22,777 bases of DNA, taken from contig NZ_CAMVPU010000058.1 in assembly GCF_947169445.1 (NCBI RefSeq), positions 1 to 22,777 of the forward strand, in the 5' to 3' direction. The DNA comes from an uncultured Butyrivibrio sp. Lineage in GTDB: Bacteria > Bacillota > Clostridia > Lachnospirales > Lachnospiraceae. This document shows, in pieces, positions 14,786 to 22,765 of this stretch. The notes beneath the pieces were generated by a model. It saw only the letters and a program-made list of their open reading frames with translations, was not told where the DNA came from and made no database searches. The position numbers and the translations under genes are program-made. Numbering within the stretch: the stretch's first letter is position 1; every line of letters begins with the position of its first letter.

Positions 14786-15784
14786 TTACAGAGGGCGAGT
14801 GGTATCGCCCTCTTCGTATGTTACAGGAAGGCAGACAAGCGGCGGCTTCATACTCATGTTGGTCTGAAGAAGGAGCTCTACGCACATCTCCGCAATGTTT
14901 TCGACAGGCTGAACGATTGTTGAGCAGGTGTACTCCAGATAGCCGAAGTTCTTTGTCCCATCAAAACCAATGACCTGAACGTCTTCGGGTACGCTTACGT
15001 CAAGCTCTTTTAACTGTGAAATAATGATGTGAGCCAGAGAGTCATTGACGCAGAAAATGCCGTCAAAATCTCTTTTGCCCTTGCCAAAGTGTTTCTCCAG
15101 ATAGGGCATAAAGTCATCAACTGTTTCACCGGAAGTATCACTAAGTATCTTCATCTCATATTCTAATCCGCATCCGATGCATCCATTTTCAAATCCGGCA
15201 CGTCTCTTATTGGGTTCATTGTTGAGATCAGAACCAATTCTTAAGAACAATACCTTTTTACATCCAAGTTCATGTAATTTTTCAGCTGCAAGCTGGCCAC
15301 CGGCAAAATTGTCACTGGCAACACAGGGGATATGCGGCCCCAAAGGTCTGTCTATGGCAACATAAGGAATTTCATCACTTATTGAAAGCTCAGGGTTATA
15401 GGTAAGTCCAATGATGCCGTCAACTTTGTTCTGAAGTGCCATATCCATATATTCCTGCTCAAGTCTATAGTCCTGGTCGGTGCAGCACAGAAGCATACGA
15501 TAGTGTCTCTGCATAAGAGAAACATTTAATGCATTTGCAAGGCTTCCAAAATAGGGATGATATGTGTTGGGGAGTATAACAGCTACTGTATATGTGCGAC
15601 TCGCCTTAAGTCCCTGTGCATAACTGTTGACGTGATAATCCAGTTTCTTGATGGCTTCATTGACTTTTCTTTCATATTCTTCGCCAACGGGTTTTCCGTT
15701 TATTACTTTAGATACGGTGCCGAGAGAGACTCCGGCTTCGATGGCGACGTCTTTCATTCGAGCTACATTTTTTCTCTTATTCAT
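14786..15784 (-). CDS. LacI-family transcriptional repressor of the fructoside operon
   Basis: This 332-residue repressor has an N-terminal LacI helix-turn-helix (MKDVAIEAGVSLGTVSKVIN), a hinge helix (YHVNSYAQGLKASRT) and a periplasmic-binding-protein-like sugar domain (VAVILPNTYHPYFGSL to the end, with GFDGTKNF before the last lobe). ATG 15784 follows AGGAG by 8 nt on the minus strand. It is divergent from the permease-GH32-fructokinase operon. Palindromes of the TGAAACGTTTCA type, normal for LacI proteins, flank both promoters. A role as a sucrose or fructoside repressor is inferred from that context. Its ligand could be sucrose, fructose or a phosphate ester. Confidence 0.9.
   Translation of the reverse strand: MNKRKNVARMKDVAIEAGVSLGTVSKVINGKPVGEEYERKVNEAIKKLDYHVNSYAQGLKASRTYTVAVILPNTYHPYFGSLANALNVSLMQRHYRMLLCCTDQDYRLEQEYMDMALQNKVDGIIGLTYNPELSISDEIPYVAIDRPLGPHIPCVASDNFAGGQLAAEKLHELGCKKVLFLRIGSDLNNEPNKRRAGFENGCIGCGLEYEMKILSDTSGETVDDFMPYLEKHFGKGKRDFDGIFCVNDSLAHIIISQLKELDVSVPEDVQVIGFDGTKNFGYLEYTCSTIVQPVENIAEMCVELLLQTNMSMKPPLVCLPVTYEEGDTTRPL
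14790..14813. terminator. Hairpin at the convergent MATE/LacI gene ends
   Basis: AGAGGGCGA (14790-14798) and TCGCCCTCT (14805-14813) are a perfect 9-bp stem with a 6-nt loop, 8 nt after the MATE stop and inside the last codons of the LacI gene. The T run is poor on both strands, so termination activity is only likely, not certain. Confidence 0.45.
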
Positions 15785-15828
15785 AATGAATGCTCCTATA
15801 TAGCCTGATGCTATGTTTATTTGTCTAG

Positions 15829-15857
15829 ATTATACGATATGAAAATGAAAAAGTAAA
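15829..15857 (-). promoter_or_regulatory. Promoter of the LacI gene
   Basis: On the minus strand TTTACT (complement of 15852-15857) is 17 bp upstream of a perfect TATAAT (complement of 15829-15834). The leader to ATG 15784 would be about 40 nt. The palindrome at 15869 lies just upstream. Confidence 0.6.
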
Positions 15858-15868
15858 CATTGATTTCA

Positions 15869-15880
15869 TGAAACGTTTCA
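15869..15880. promoter_or_regulatory. LacI-type operator palindrome O1
   Basis: TGAAACGTTTCA is a perfect 12-bp palindrome with the central CG typical of LacI-family operators. It lies 11 bp beyond the LacI -35 and about 130 bp from the operators at 16002, a spacing that would allow repressor looping. Confidence 0.65.
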
Positions 15881-15957
15881 CCATTGTCTTGTTTCATAAA
15901 AAGCAGACAAAGTGTTTGTAAAATGCGACAAAATTCACATATAAAGGCATATATGTG

Positions 15958-15987
15958 TTGACGCAGTTTCGTGAAGGGTGTTATAAA
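15958..15987 (+). promoter_or_regulatory. Promoter of the fructoside uptake operon
   Basis: TTGACG (15958-15963) and TATAAA (15982-15987) are separated by 18 bp. Transcription would start around 15994, immediately before the operators at 16002-16026. Confidence 0.65.
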
Positions 15988-16001
15988 ATACTTATAAACG
16001 A

Positions 16002-16026
16002 TGAAACGGTTCACGGAAACGTTTAT
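16002..16026. promoter_or_regulatory. LacI-type operators O2 and O3 at the operon start site
   Basis: TGAAACGGTTCA (16002-16013) is the O1 palindrome with one central change. GGAAACGTTTAT (16015-16026) is a second, weaker match with an intact AAACGTTT core. Both lie just downstream of the predicted transcription start, where a bound repressor would block the polymerase. Confidence 0.6.
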
Positions 16027-16091
16027 AAATAACAAATCAAATCACAGAAAGTTACTGGTATGTATCGTTTTATTTTATGTGGAGAGGGGTA

Positions 16092-17009
16092 ATGCAGAAA
16101 ATGAAAGAAAAGAAAGGGAATTTATCCAAGAGAATACTGGAAAACTGGCAGTTATATCTGATGTTACTGATTCCAATCGTTCTTACAGTGGTATATAAGT
16201 ACATCCCCATGTATGGAATACAGATCGCATTCAGAGATTACAAATCCAGCAGAGGACTGACAGGCAGTGAGTGGGTGGGACTTAAGTGGTTCATAAGATT
16301 TTTTACTTCACCAAACTGCATAAGGATGATAAAGAATACATTCCTTCTTAGTTTATTTAGTCTTTTGTGGAGCTTCCCAATTCCGATCATACTGGCTCTT
16401 TTACTTAACCAGCTGAGGTTTAAGAAGTTTAAGACAACAGTGCAGACAATCCTTTATGCACCACACTTTATATCAACAATGGTCATCTGCGGTATGTTGA
16501 GGATCTTCTTAAGTCCATCGGGAGGACTGATCAACCTCATCGCAGGAACTAGCGTAGATTTTCTTTCAGAGTCTTCTGCATTCAGAACTATTTATATAGC
16601 ATCAGGCATCTGGCAGGACGCTGGATGGGGAATCATAGTATATATGGCAACTCTGGCAGGCATAGACGCCTCACACTACGAAGCAGCCAAGATCGACGGA
16701 GCATCGATGTTCCAGAGAATTCGTTACATTGACTTCCCTGAGCTTTTGCCCACGATAGTTCTTATGCTTATCATGGCAGCAGGCGGACTTATGAACATCG
16801 GCTTTGAAAAGGTATGGCTCCTTCAGACAGATCTTAATAAGGCAACAAGTGATGTTATTGCTGTTTATGTGTATCAACAGGGTATTGAAAATGCCAAATA
16901 CAGTTACGCAACAGCGGTGGGACTGTTTAACACGGTTGTAAATATAATCCTTTTGCTTATTGTTAACAGGCTATCGAAAAAGATATCCGACGATGTGAGC
17001 TTCATTTGA
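16092..17009 (+). CDS. Sugar ABC transporter permease (LplB type)
   Basis: This 305-residue inner-membrane permease has about six helices. The N-terminus (LYLMLLIPIVLTVVYKYIPMYG followed by IQIAFRDY) is typical of the LplB group of CUT1 sugar transporters. The cytoplasmic coupling loop is EAAKIDGASMFQRIRYIDFP. Of three in-frame ATGs (16077, 16092, 16101) I chose 16092, which is 7 nt after GGAG (16081-16084); 16077 lies ahead of that site. It is the first gene of the operon and is followed after 15 nt by its heterodimer partner. No ATPase gene is in the window, so a shared MsmK-type ATPase elsewhere is likely. Confidence 0.92.
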   Translation: MQKMKEKKGNLSKRILENWQLYLMLLIPIVLTVVYKYIPMYGIQIAFRDYKSSRGLTGSEWVGLKWFIRFFTSPNCIRMIKNTFLLSLFSLLWSFPIPIILALLLNQLRFKKFKTTVQTILYAPHFISTMVICGMLRIFLSPSGGLINLIAGTSVDFLSESSAFRTIYIASGIWQDAGWGIIVYMATLAGIDASHYEAAKIDGASMFQRIRYIDFPELLPTIVLMLIMAAGGLMNIGFEKVWLLQTDLNKATSDVIAVYVYQQGIENAKYSYATAVGLFNTVVNIILLLIVNRLSKKISDDVSFI

Positions 17010-17024
17010 TAGAGGGGGTGTAAC

Positions 17025-17918
17025 ATGAGATCAAAACCAACAGGTTTATCAGACAAAGCCAGTGACGTAATACTTGTCATTTTGTCACTGTTCATAGCTT
17101 TTTTAGTGGCTTATCCACTTTACTACATACTCATAGCTTCAGTTTCAAATCCATATGATGTGTATGCCGGAAAGACATTTCTTTTACCCAGTGGCTTTAC
17201 ATTTAATGGCTATAAGGCAGTATTTTCAGACAGCAATCTGTTCCGAGGATTCTTCAACAGTATTAAATATACAGTGATAGGTACAGTCTTCTCAGTGGTG
17301 ATCATATATCTTACAGCATATCCGCTGAGTGTCAGGAATCTTCCCGGAAGAAAACTTATCAGTATTTTCTTCATAATCACGATGTATTTCGGCGGAGGAC
17401 TTATCCCGACTTACCTCGTAGTTAAGAATACAGGTCTTATCAATAGTATCTGGGCATTGTTTTTGCCGGGCGGTGTCGCAGTAGGAAACATGATCATAGT
17501 CAGGAACTACTTTGAGAACAGTATTCCAAAAGAGCTGATAGAGGCAGCAAAGATTGATGGCTGCTCTCAATGGAGAACTTTTGCAAGGATAGTAGTGCCT
17601 TTGAGTAAACCTATAATGGCTGTAATGGTTGTTTATAGCATGGTTGCCTATTGGAACGACTGGTTTACATCATTGATCTACCTGCCGGGACAGGAGAAAG
17701 CACCGCTTCCATTGGTACTTAGAAACATACTTATCAAATCATCAGTGTCAGCAACTCAGGCAAGCACCATCAGCGGAGGATATGCAGAACTAAACAAAAT
17801 GACGGAAATGATCAAGTTTTCATCGATCATTGTGGCAGCGCTTCCAATGCTCGTTATCTATCCTTTTGTACAGAAATATTTTGAAAAAGGAATGATGGCA
17901 GGAGCGGTAAAAGGCTGA
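17025..17918 (+). CDS. Sugar ABC transporter permease (LplC type)
   Basis: This 297-residue partner permease has six predicted helices. It starts with a cytoplasmic stretch, then VILVILSLFIAFLVAYPLYYILIASVSNP, the usual LplC/MalG-type opening. The coupling motif EAAKIDGCSQWRTFARIVVPLSKP is intact, and the C-terminus FVQKYFEKGMMAGAVKG is the standard ending of this family. The site AGAGGGGGTG lies 4 nt before the ATG. It forms the translocation pore with the upstream gene product. Confidence 0.93.
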   Translation: MRSKPTGLSDKASDVILVILSLFIAFLVAYPLYYILIASVSNPYDVYAGKTFLLPSGFTFNGYKAVFSDSNLFRGFFNSIKYTVIGTVFSVVIIYLTAYPLSVRNLPGRKLISIFFIITMYFGGGLIPTYLVVKNTGLINSIWALFLPGGVAVGNMIIVRNYFENSIPKELIEAAKIDGCSQWRTFARIVVPLSKPIMAVMVVYSMVAYWNDWFTSLIYLPGQEKAPLPLVLRNILIKSSVSATQASTISGGYAELNKMTEMIKFSSIIVAALPMLVIYPFVQKYFEKGMMAGAVKG

Positions 17919-17957
17919 GAGCAACTGACGAGGTATTTTCGAGTCTGGTGCGAACGT

Positions 17958-17992
17958 CTTATGGCACACATGCTTGCATGTGTGAGCATAAG
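17958..17992 (+). promoter_or_regulatory. Intergenic hairpin ahead of the binding-protein gene
   Basis: CACACATGC (17965-17973) pairs perfectly with GCATGTGTG (17976-17984) over a 2-nt gap. An outer CTTATG/CATAAG stem (17958-17963 and 17987-17992) encloses it with small internal mismatches. No T run follows directly, so it is more likely an mRNA processing or stability element than a terminator. Such elements often let the binding protein be made in excess of its permeases. Confidence 0.5.
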
Positions 17993-18027
17993 TTCCTTGT
18001 AAAAAAAAATTTTAAGGAGAGGGAAAA

Positions 18028-19698
18028 ATGAAAAAGAAAATGAAAAGAGTATTAACAGTAGCTATGGCAACGTGTATGGCAGCATCAATGCTGGCAGGAT
18101 GTGGATCACAGGGCAGCGCAGGTCAGAAGGAACCTGCTGAAGCAAGTGATGATACATCACAGACAAGTTTTAACGTATTGTCCGGAATGAGTGCACTTTC
18201 CGGAGGCTATGATGAAAATGTAGTTCTTAAGGCAATGCAGGAAAAAGCCGGAGTTGATATCAAATGGGAGACTATGAGCGATTCTCTGGCTGAACAGGTG
18301 AATATAAGGATTGCAGGTGATCAGCTTCCTGATGCATTTCAGGGTGTAGGTTTTTCAAACTACGATCTTTCAACTTACGGTGACGACGGAACATTTATCG
18401 ATCTTACACCTTACATCAATGAAGAGTATATGCCGAACCTTTCAAAGATAATTGAAGAGCATCCTGAGATAAAGAGTGCTATCACAATGAGTGACGGCGG
18501 TATCTATGGACTTCCTGCTGCTGAGCAGATGGGAACTGCTGCTATAGGTGCTGATAAGGATCACAGCATTTTTACAATTCCTCAGTTCTCCATGATAAAC
18601 AAGGCATGGCTTGATGACCTTGGACTTGAAGTACCCAAAACACTTGATGAGCTCCATACAGCACTTGTTGCTTTTAAAGAGAACGATATGAGTGCTAAAT
18701 ACTATGGAAATCCGGCAGGTTCAACAATCCCTATGAGCACAGGATTCGATCAGTGGTGCTGGGGACAGAATATCTTTTACGCAGGATTTGGATTTACAAA
18801 CTGGATCAATGATGTATGTGATGACCTTGTACTTAACAGTGATGGAACAGTTGATTTTGTAAGCACAAGAGACAGCTACAGAGATGCAGTTACATATTTC
18901 CACAACTGGTATGCTGAAGGTCTTATGGATACCGAGATGTTCAGCCAGGATGCAACACAGCTTATCTCTAAGTGCTCTCAGGGCTATGTAGGTGTATCTA
19001 CATGGTGGTACATTGAAGAACTTATGGGTGATTACGCTTCTGATTATGTATTCCTTCCGGTACTTACAGGTCCTGACGGAACATATAATGTCACTGTAAG
19101 AACAGGTGGCGGAACAAACAGCGGACAGCTTTCAATAACTAAAGCCTGCAAGAGCCCTGCAAACCTTCTTAAGTTCTATGATCAGTGGTATGAACCTGAA
19201 AATGTAATGCAGCTTCAGTATGGACCTATTGATGTTTTCTTTACAGGTAAAGATTCCGATGGATTATGGCTTTCTATTACCGAAGAAGAGGCTCAGGCTA
19301 AGTATGGAAAGGGTGCAGGCGAGCTTAAGAGTGCCAATGAAGTAGCAGGTCCAAAGCTTATTTTGAGCGATTACTATAAGACAACCTTTAAAATGGAAGA
19401 TCGCGCTATTGAAAGACTTGAAGATCTTGAGAATTTCTGGATGCCATATGTAACTGACGATACCGTTTATCCGGTTGACTGTGTGTACACAACCGATGAG
19501 CTTGAGACAATCGACATGTACAAGACTGATCTTCAGAACACAATCTCAGAGTATGAAGGCAAGTGGATCAAGGATGGCGGACCAACAGACGATGAGTGGG
19601 AAGCATACAAGAGTGTCCTTACAGATTCATGCGGACTGGAGAAGATGAAAGAAGTTTATCAGGCTGCTTACGACAGATATAAAGAAGCAGGCAAGTGA
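18028..19698 (+). CDS. Sugar-binding lipoprotein of the ABC transporter
   Basis: This 556-residue extracellular solute-binding protein has a lipoprotein signal: a lysine-rich start, a hydrophobic core, then the lipobox LAGC with the lipidated C25. A Gly/Ser/Ala/Glu linker follows (to about residue 45) before the mature domain. Its length and pairing with LplB/LplC permeases place it in the larger LplA-like group of CUT1 binding proteins. It is rich in Trp and Tyr (for example WETMSD, WCWGQNIFYAGFGFTNW), as expected for stacking against sugars. GGAG (18016-18019) precedes the ATG by 8 nt. With GH32 and fructokinase downstream, the ligand is probably sucrose or short fructo-oligosaccharides. 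Confidence 0.9.
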   Translation: MKKKMKRVLTVAMATCMAASMLAGCGSQGSAGQKEPAEASDDTSQTSFNVLSGMSALSGGYDENVVLKAMQEKAGVDIKWETMSDSLAEQVNIRIAGDQLPDAFQGVGFSNYDLSTYGDDGTFIDLTPYINEEYMPNLSKIIEEHPEIKSAITMSDGGIYGLPAAEQMGTAAIGADKDHSIFTIPQFSMINKAWLDDLGLEVPKTLDELHTALVAFKENDMSAKYYGNPAGSTIPMSTGFDQWCWGQNIFYAGFGFTNWINDVCDDLVLNSDGTVDFVSTRDSYRDAVTYFHNWYAEGLMDTEMFSQDATQLISKCSQGYVGVSTWWYIEELMGDYASDYVFLPVLTGPDGTYNVTVRTGGGTNSGQLSITKACKSPANLLKFYDQWYEPENVMQLQYGPIDVFFTGKDSDGLWLSITEEEAQAKYGKGAGELKSANEVAGPKLILSDYYKTTFKMEDRAIERLEDLENFWMPYVTDDTVYPVDCVYTTDELETIDMYKTDLQNTISEYEGKWIKDGGPTDDEWEAYKSVLTDSCGLEKMKEVYQAAYDRYKEAGK

Positions 19699-19725
19699 TT
19701 TTTTGAAGTGGGAATAAGGTGATTT

Positions 19726-21219
19726 ATGTACAGCGAAGCATTAAGAGAAGCAAGACGCTATGAGCAGATTGCTGCAAAGAAAATAAAGGACACAGACAGA
19801 CCTCTTTTCCATCTGACTCCTTATACAGGTTGGATGAACGATCCAAATGGATTCACCTTTTATGATGGGAAATACCATATGTTTTATCAGTACAATCCAT
19901 ATGCTTCCCATTGGGATACAATGCACTGGGGGCATGCTGTGAGCAGTGACCTGCTTAATTGGGAATTTCTTCCTACAGCTCTTGCTCCTGATGAAGTATA
20001 TGACCAGAACGGTTGCTTTTCGGGCAGCGCAATTACGCTGCCTGATGGCAAACAGCTTCTGATGTACACGGGAGTTAGCGTGCATCACACACCGGATGGC
20101 GGCAAAAGGGATATTCAGGCCCAGTGCATTGCCATTGGAGATGGAGTTGATTACGAAAAGTATGATGCAAATCCTGTCATCGGTGCGGATATGATCCCGG
20201 AGGGAGACAGCATCTATGATTTCAGGGATCCTAAACTCTTCAAGGGAAAAGACGGGAAATATTACTGCGCAGTGGGCAACAGGCCAAAAGACGGCAGTGG
20301 ACAGATCCTTCTTTACAGAAGCGATGATGGGTTTAAATGGGAGTATTTCAGCACTCTTATTAGAAATGATAACCGCTATGGCAAAATGTGGGAGTGCCCG
20401 GATTTCTTTGAGCTTGATGGAAAGTGGGTTCTTCTTACAAGTCCACAGGATATGCTTGCAAATGAATTTGAATATCATAACGGAAATGGAACCTTGTGTG
20501 TTATAGGAAGCTATGATGAAGAAAAGGGCAAGCTGACAGAAGAGTGTAACCAGTCCATCGATTATGGAATTGATTTCTATGCACCGCAGACGGTACTAAC
20601 TTCAGACGGCAGACGCATTATGATAGGTTGGATGCAGAACTGGGATGCATGTGCTATCAGAGAGCCGGAGGCTATGTGGGCCGGACAGATGAGCCTTCCA
20701 AGAGAACTTTCTTTAAAAGATGGAAAACTGATCCAAAAACCTTTGAAGGAACTGGAGAATCTACGTGGAACGATGGTTTCATATGAGAAAGTTTCTATTT
20801 CAAATATAGAAAAGCTATATGGCATTGAAGGCCGCTGCGTGGATCTGGAAGTGAATGTAAAGCCAAAAGATCCCAAGAATGTTTTCCATAAATTTGCGGT
20901 ATGGTTTGCGGAAAATGATGAATTCAGGACATCTGTAAGCTTTAGACCTCATGAAAAGACAGGCAAAATAGACAGGAAGTTCTCAGGCTCAAGAAGAGCA
21001 ATTGTGCACCAGCGTAGATGCCTTATTCCGGATAGTGATAATGGTTGCATAAAGCTTAGGATCATTCTGGACAGATATAGTGCAGAGATTTTCATCAATG
21101 ATGGAGAAAAAGTAATGACTTCGCTGATATATACTGATATCAGTGCGGACGGCATTTCTTTTTTCTGCGACGGCGAAGCAGTTATTGATGTGGTTAAATA
21201 TGAATTAGTAACGGAGTGA
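19726..21219 (+). CDS. scrB: GH32 beta-fructofuranosidase / sucrose(-6-phosphate) hydrolase
   Basis: This 497-residue cytoplasmic enzyme, with no signal peptide, cleaves sucrose or fructo-oligosaccharides to release fructose. The three GH32 signatures are present: WMNDPNG with the nucleophile D39, FRDPK with the transition-state stabiliser D168, and WECPD with the acid/base E223. The five-bladed propeller covers about residues 25-345 and the C-terminal beta-sandwich the rest (SAEIFINDGEKVMTSLIY is typical). Because uptake is by an ABC system rather than a PTS, the substrate is probably unphosphorylated, so beta-fructosidase is a safer name than sucrose-6-phosphate hydrolase. AAGGTG lies 4 nt before the ATG. 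It is 27 nt after the binding-protein gene and 7 nt before the fructokinase. Confidence 0.92.
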   Translation: MYSEALREARRYEQIAAKKIKDTDRPLFHLTPYTGWMNDPNGFTFYDGKYHMFYQYNPYASHWDTMHWGHAVSSDLLNWEFLPTALAPDEVYDQNGCFSGSAITLPDGKQLLMYTGVSVHHTPDGGKRDIQAQCIAIGDGVDYEKYDANPVIGADMIPEGDSIYDFRDPKLFKGKDGKYYCAVGNRPKDGSGQILLYRSDDGFKWEYFSTLIRNDNRYGKMWECPDFFELDGKWVLLTSPQDMLANEFEYHNGNGTLCVIGSYDEEKGKLTEECNQSIDYGIDFYAPQTVLTSDGRRIMIGWMQNWDACAIREPEAMWAGQMSLPRELSLKDGKLIQKPLKELENLRGTMVSYEKVSISNIEKLYGIEGRCVDLEVNVKPKDPKNVFHKFAVWFAENDEFRTSVSFRPHEKTGKIDRKFSGSRRAIVHQRRCLIPDSDNGCIKLRIILDRYSAEIFINDGEKVMTSLIYTDISADGISFFCDGEAVIDVVKYELVTE

Positions 21220-21226
21220 GGATTTA

Positions 21227-22219
21227 ATGGACAAAAAGTATACCATAACCGCATTGGGCGAGCTTTTGGTTGACTTTACAGATAATGGAACCAGTGATCA
21301 GGGAAATATGCTATTTGAAGCTAATCCCGGTGGAGCACCCTGTAATGTTCTTTCTATGATGGAAAAGCTGGGAGACTCTGCTGCGTTCATAGGAAAGATA
21401 GGTGATGATTTTCTTGGCAATATGCTGGCTTCGAAGGCAGCTGCTCAGGGGATTGATGTATCCGGAATTATCAAAGACAGAAATGTCGGGACAACTTTGG
21501 CATTTGTTCAAAAGCTTCCAAATGGTGACAGGGATTTTGCTTTTTTCAGAAATCCCGGAGCCGATATGATGATCACAGCTGATGAGGTTTCGGAGAGGGC
21601 GATATACATTAGGGAATCTGATATCTTTCACTTTGGGACCCTTTCAATGACCAGTAAATGTGCCAGGGAAGCAACGACGAAAGCAATTGAAATAGCCAAA
21701 AAAAGCGGATGTATAATTTCTTTTGATCCTAATTACAGAGCACCGCTATGGAAGTCAAAAGATGAAGCGATTGAAGCCATCAGATATGGTCTGAGTGTTT
21801 GTGATATATTGAAGATCTCTGATAATGAAATTGAGCTTATCACCGGAAAAGAGAGCGTTGCAGATGGCATACAAGCGATAAAAGATGAATTTGAAATAAA
21901 GCTTATTTTTGCAACCTTAGGTCCGGAAGGAAGCATGGCATATTATGGAGATATGGTTGTTTCTCATGGCGGATTTATCAACTCTGCAACAATAGAAACA
22001 ACAGGTGCCGGTGATACTTTTTGCGGCAGCGCTCTTCATTTTGTGCACCGGTATGGCATTGATAACCTTAATAAGGATAATCTTGAAAAATTACTTGAAT
22101 TCTCAAACGCTGCAGCTTCTCTTATAACTACAAGGCGTGGGGCGTTGGCAGTAATGCCTTCATATGATGATGTAACAAAGTATATTTCTTCGGGGACGGG
22201 GGTAATGGTTCATTTTTAA
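21227..22219 (+). CDS. scrK: Fructokinase (PfkB/ribokinase family)
   Basis: This 330-residue sugar kinase phosphorylates the fructose released by the GH32 enzyme. The N-terminal PfkB signature is NPGGAPCNVLSMMEKLG (33-49) with GKIGDDFLG (56-64). The C-terminal signature is TTGAGDTFCG with the catalytic base D263. ATP-site residues TLGPEGS (230-236) precede it. The ATG is 7 nt from the GH32 stop with GTGAGG between. The last nine residues (SGTGVMVHF) and the stop codon are encoded by a GGGGACGG-family repeat, so the native C-terminus has been replaced or trimmed. The core fold up to residue about 315 is complete and activity is probably retained. Confidence 0.9.
   Translation: MDKKYTITALGELLVDFTDNGTSDQGNMLFEANPGGAPCNVLSMMEKLGDSAAFIGKIGDDFLGNMLASKAAAQGIDVSGIIKDRNVGTTLAFVQKLPNGDRDFAFFRNPGADMMITADEVSERAIYIRESDIFHFGTLSMTSKCAREATTKAIEIAKKSGCIISFDPNYRAPLWKSKDEAIEAIRYGLSVCDILKISDNEIELITGKESVADGIQAIKDEFEIKLIFATLGPEGSMAYYGDMVVSHGGFINSATIETTGAGDTFCGSALHFVHRYGIDNLNKDNLEKLLEFSNAAASLITTRRGALAVMPSYDDVTKYISSGTGVMVHF
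22192..22215 (+). repeat. GGGGACGG-family repeat, copy 3 (half element)
   Basis: GGGGACGGGGGTAATGGTTC followed by ATTT matches the arm of copy 1 (4520-4543) and the half element of copy 2 (12195-12218) with a few transitions and transversions. No inverted partner is present nearby. It overlaps the 3' end of the fructokinase gene. Confidence 0.65.
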
Positions 22220-22298
22220 AATCTGGCATTCAGAAAAAAGGGGCGCAATATGTCAATGTCATTAAGTTAAGGTGACAAAAACAAAAATTGTAGCAAAC

Positions 22299-22341
22299 TG
22301 AGGATGAAGAACAAAGCACTTCATCCTCAATTTTTGTTTTT
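22299..22341 (+). terminator. Intrinsic terminator of the fructoside operon
   Basis: TGAGGATGAAG (22299-22309) pairs perfectly with CTTCATCCTCA (22319-22329) around a 9-nt loop. ATTTTTGTTTTT follows. A matching A-rich stretch upstream (22276-22290) can extend the pairing across an internal loop. It lies 80 nt after the fructokinase stop. Confidence 0.88.
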
Positions 22342-22758
22342 AAGGCATCACAAATAGACGGAGTCTCTCCGCCCAAATATGCAGCGTATCTTTTTTATGC
22401 TAAAGATGGAAAAATGCGGAATAACTTTATTGCATCAGTCAGTAAGGCGTCTGCTAAGACATTCAGAGACAAGGTCAAAGCATTAGAAATCCATAAGAGA
22501 ACGGGCTGTAAAATCAACATGATTGCGGAACTTCTTAACCCCATGCTAAGAGGCTGGACTAATTACTTTGGGAAGTTTAATCCCTCAGCTATGAAATATA
22601 CGTTACAATGCGTAGAGCGTAGATTGGTTAAATGGGCAATGTGCAAATATAAGAATTTCCGTGGGCATAGACGTAGAGCTGAAAAATGGCTCTCGTCTGT
22701 GAGAAAACGAGAGCCTAGGTTATTTGCTCATTGGAGCTATATGTATTCGTATTGTTAA
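22342..22758 (+). pseudogene. ltrA: Group II intron reverse transcriptase/maturase, C-terminal fragment
   Basis: Only the end of the intron-encoded protein remains. The maturase (X) domain is clear: LLNPMLRGWTNYFGKFNPSA, RRLVKWAMCKYK, FRGHRRRAEKW and REPRLFAHW. The frame is open back to a TAG at 22291-22293, but protein-like sequence starts near 22342, directly after the operon terminator. The reverse-transcriptase palm (with its YADD-type site) is absent. An ATG at 22414 gives 114 residues but has no good ribosome site. Loss of the 5' part is what incomplete retrotransposition or later deletion would leave. Confidence 0.85.
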
Positions 22759-22765
22759 ATGATAA

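Noticed and set aside
15817..16035. 72-codon minus-strand frame in the LacI/permease gap
   Set aside because: It covers the promoters and operators, is very AT-rich, and lacks a ribosome binding site.
19741..20478. 245-codon open frame on the minus strand
   Set aside because: It lies antisense to the GH32 gene with all catalytic motifs on the other strand. Its translation has no domain character.
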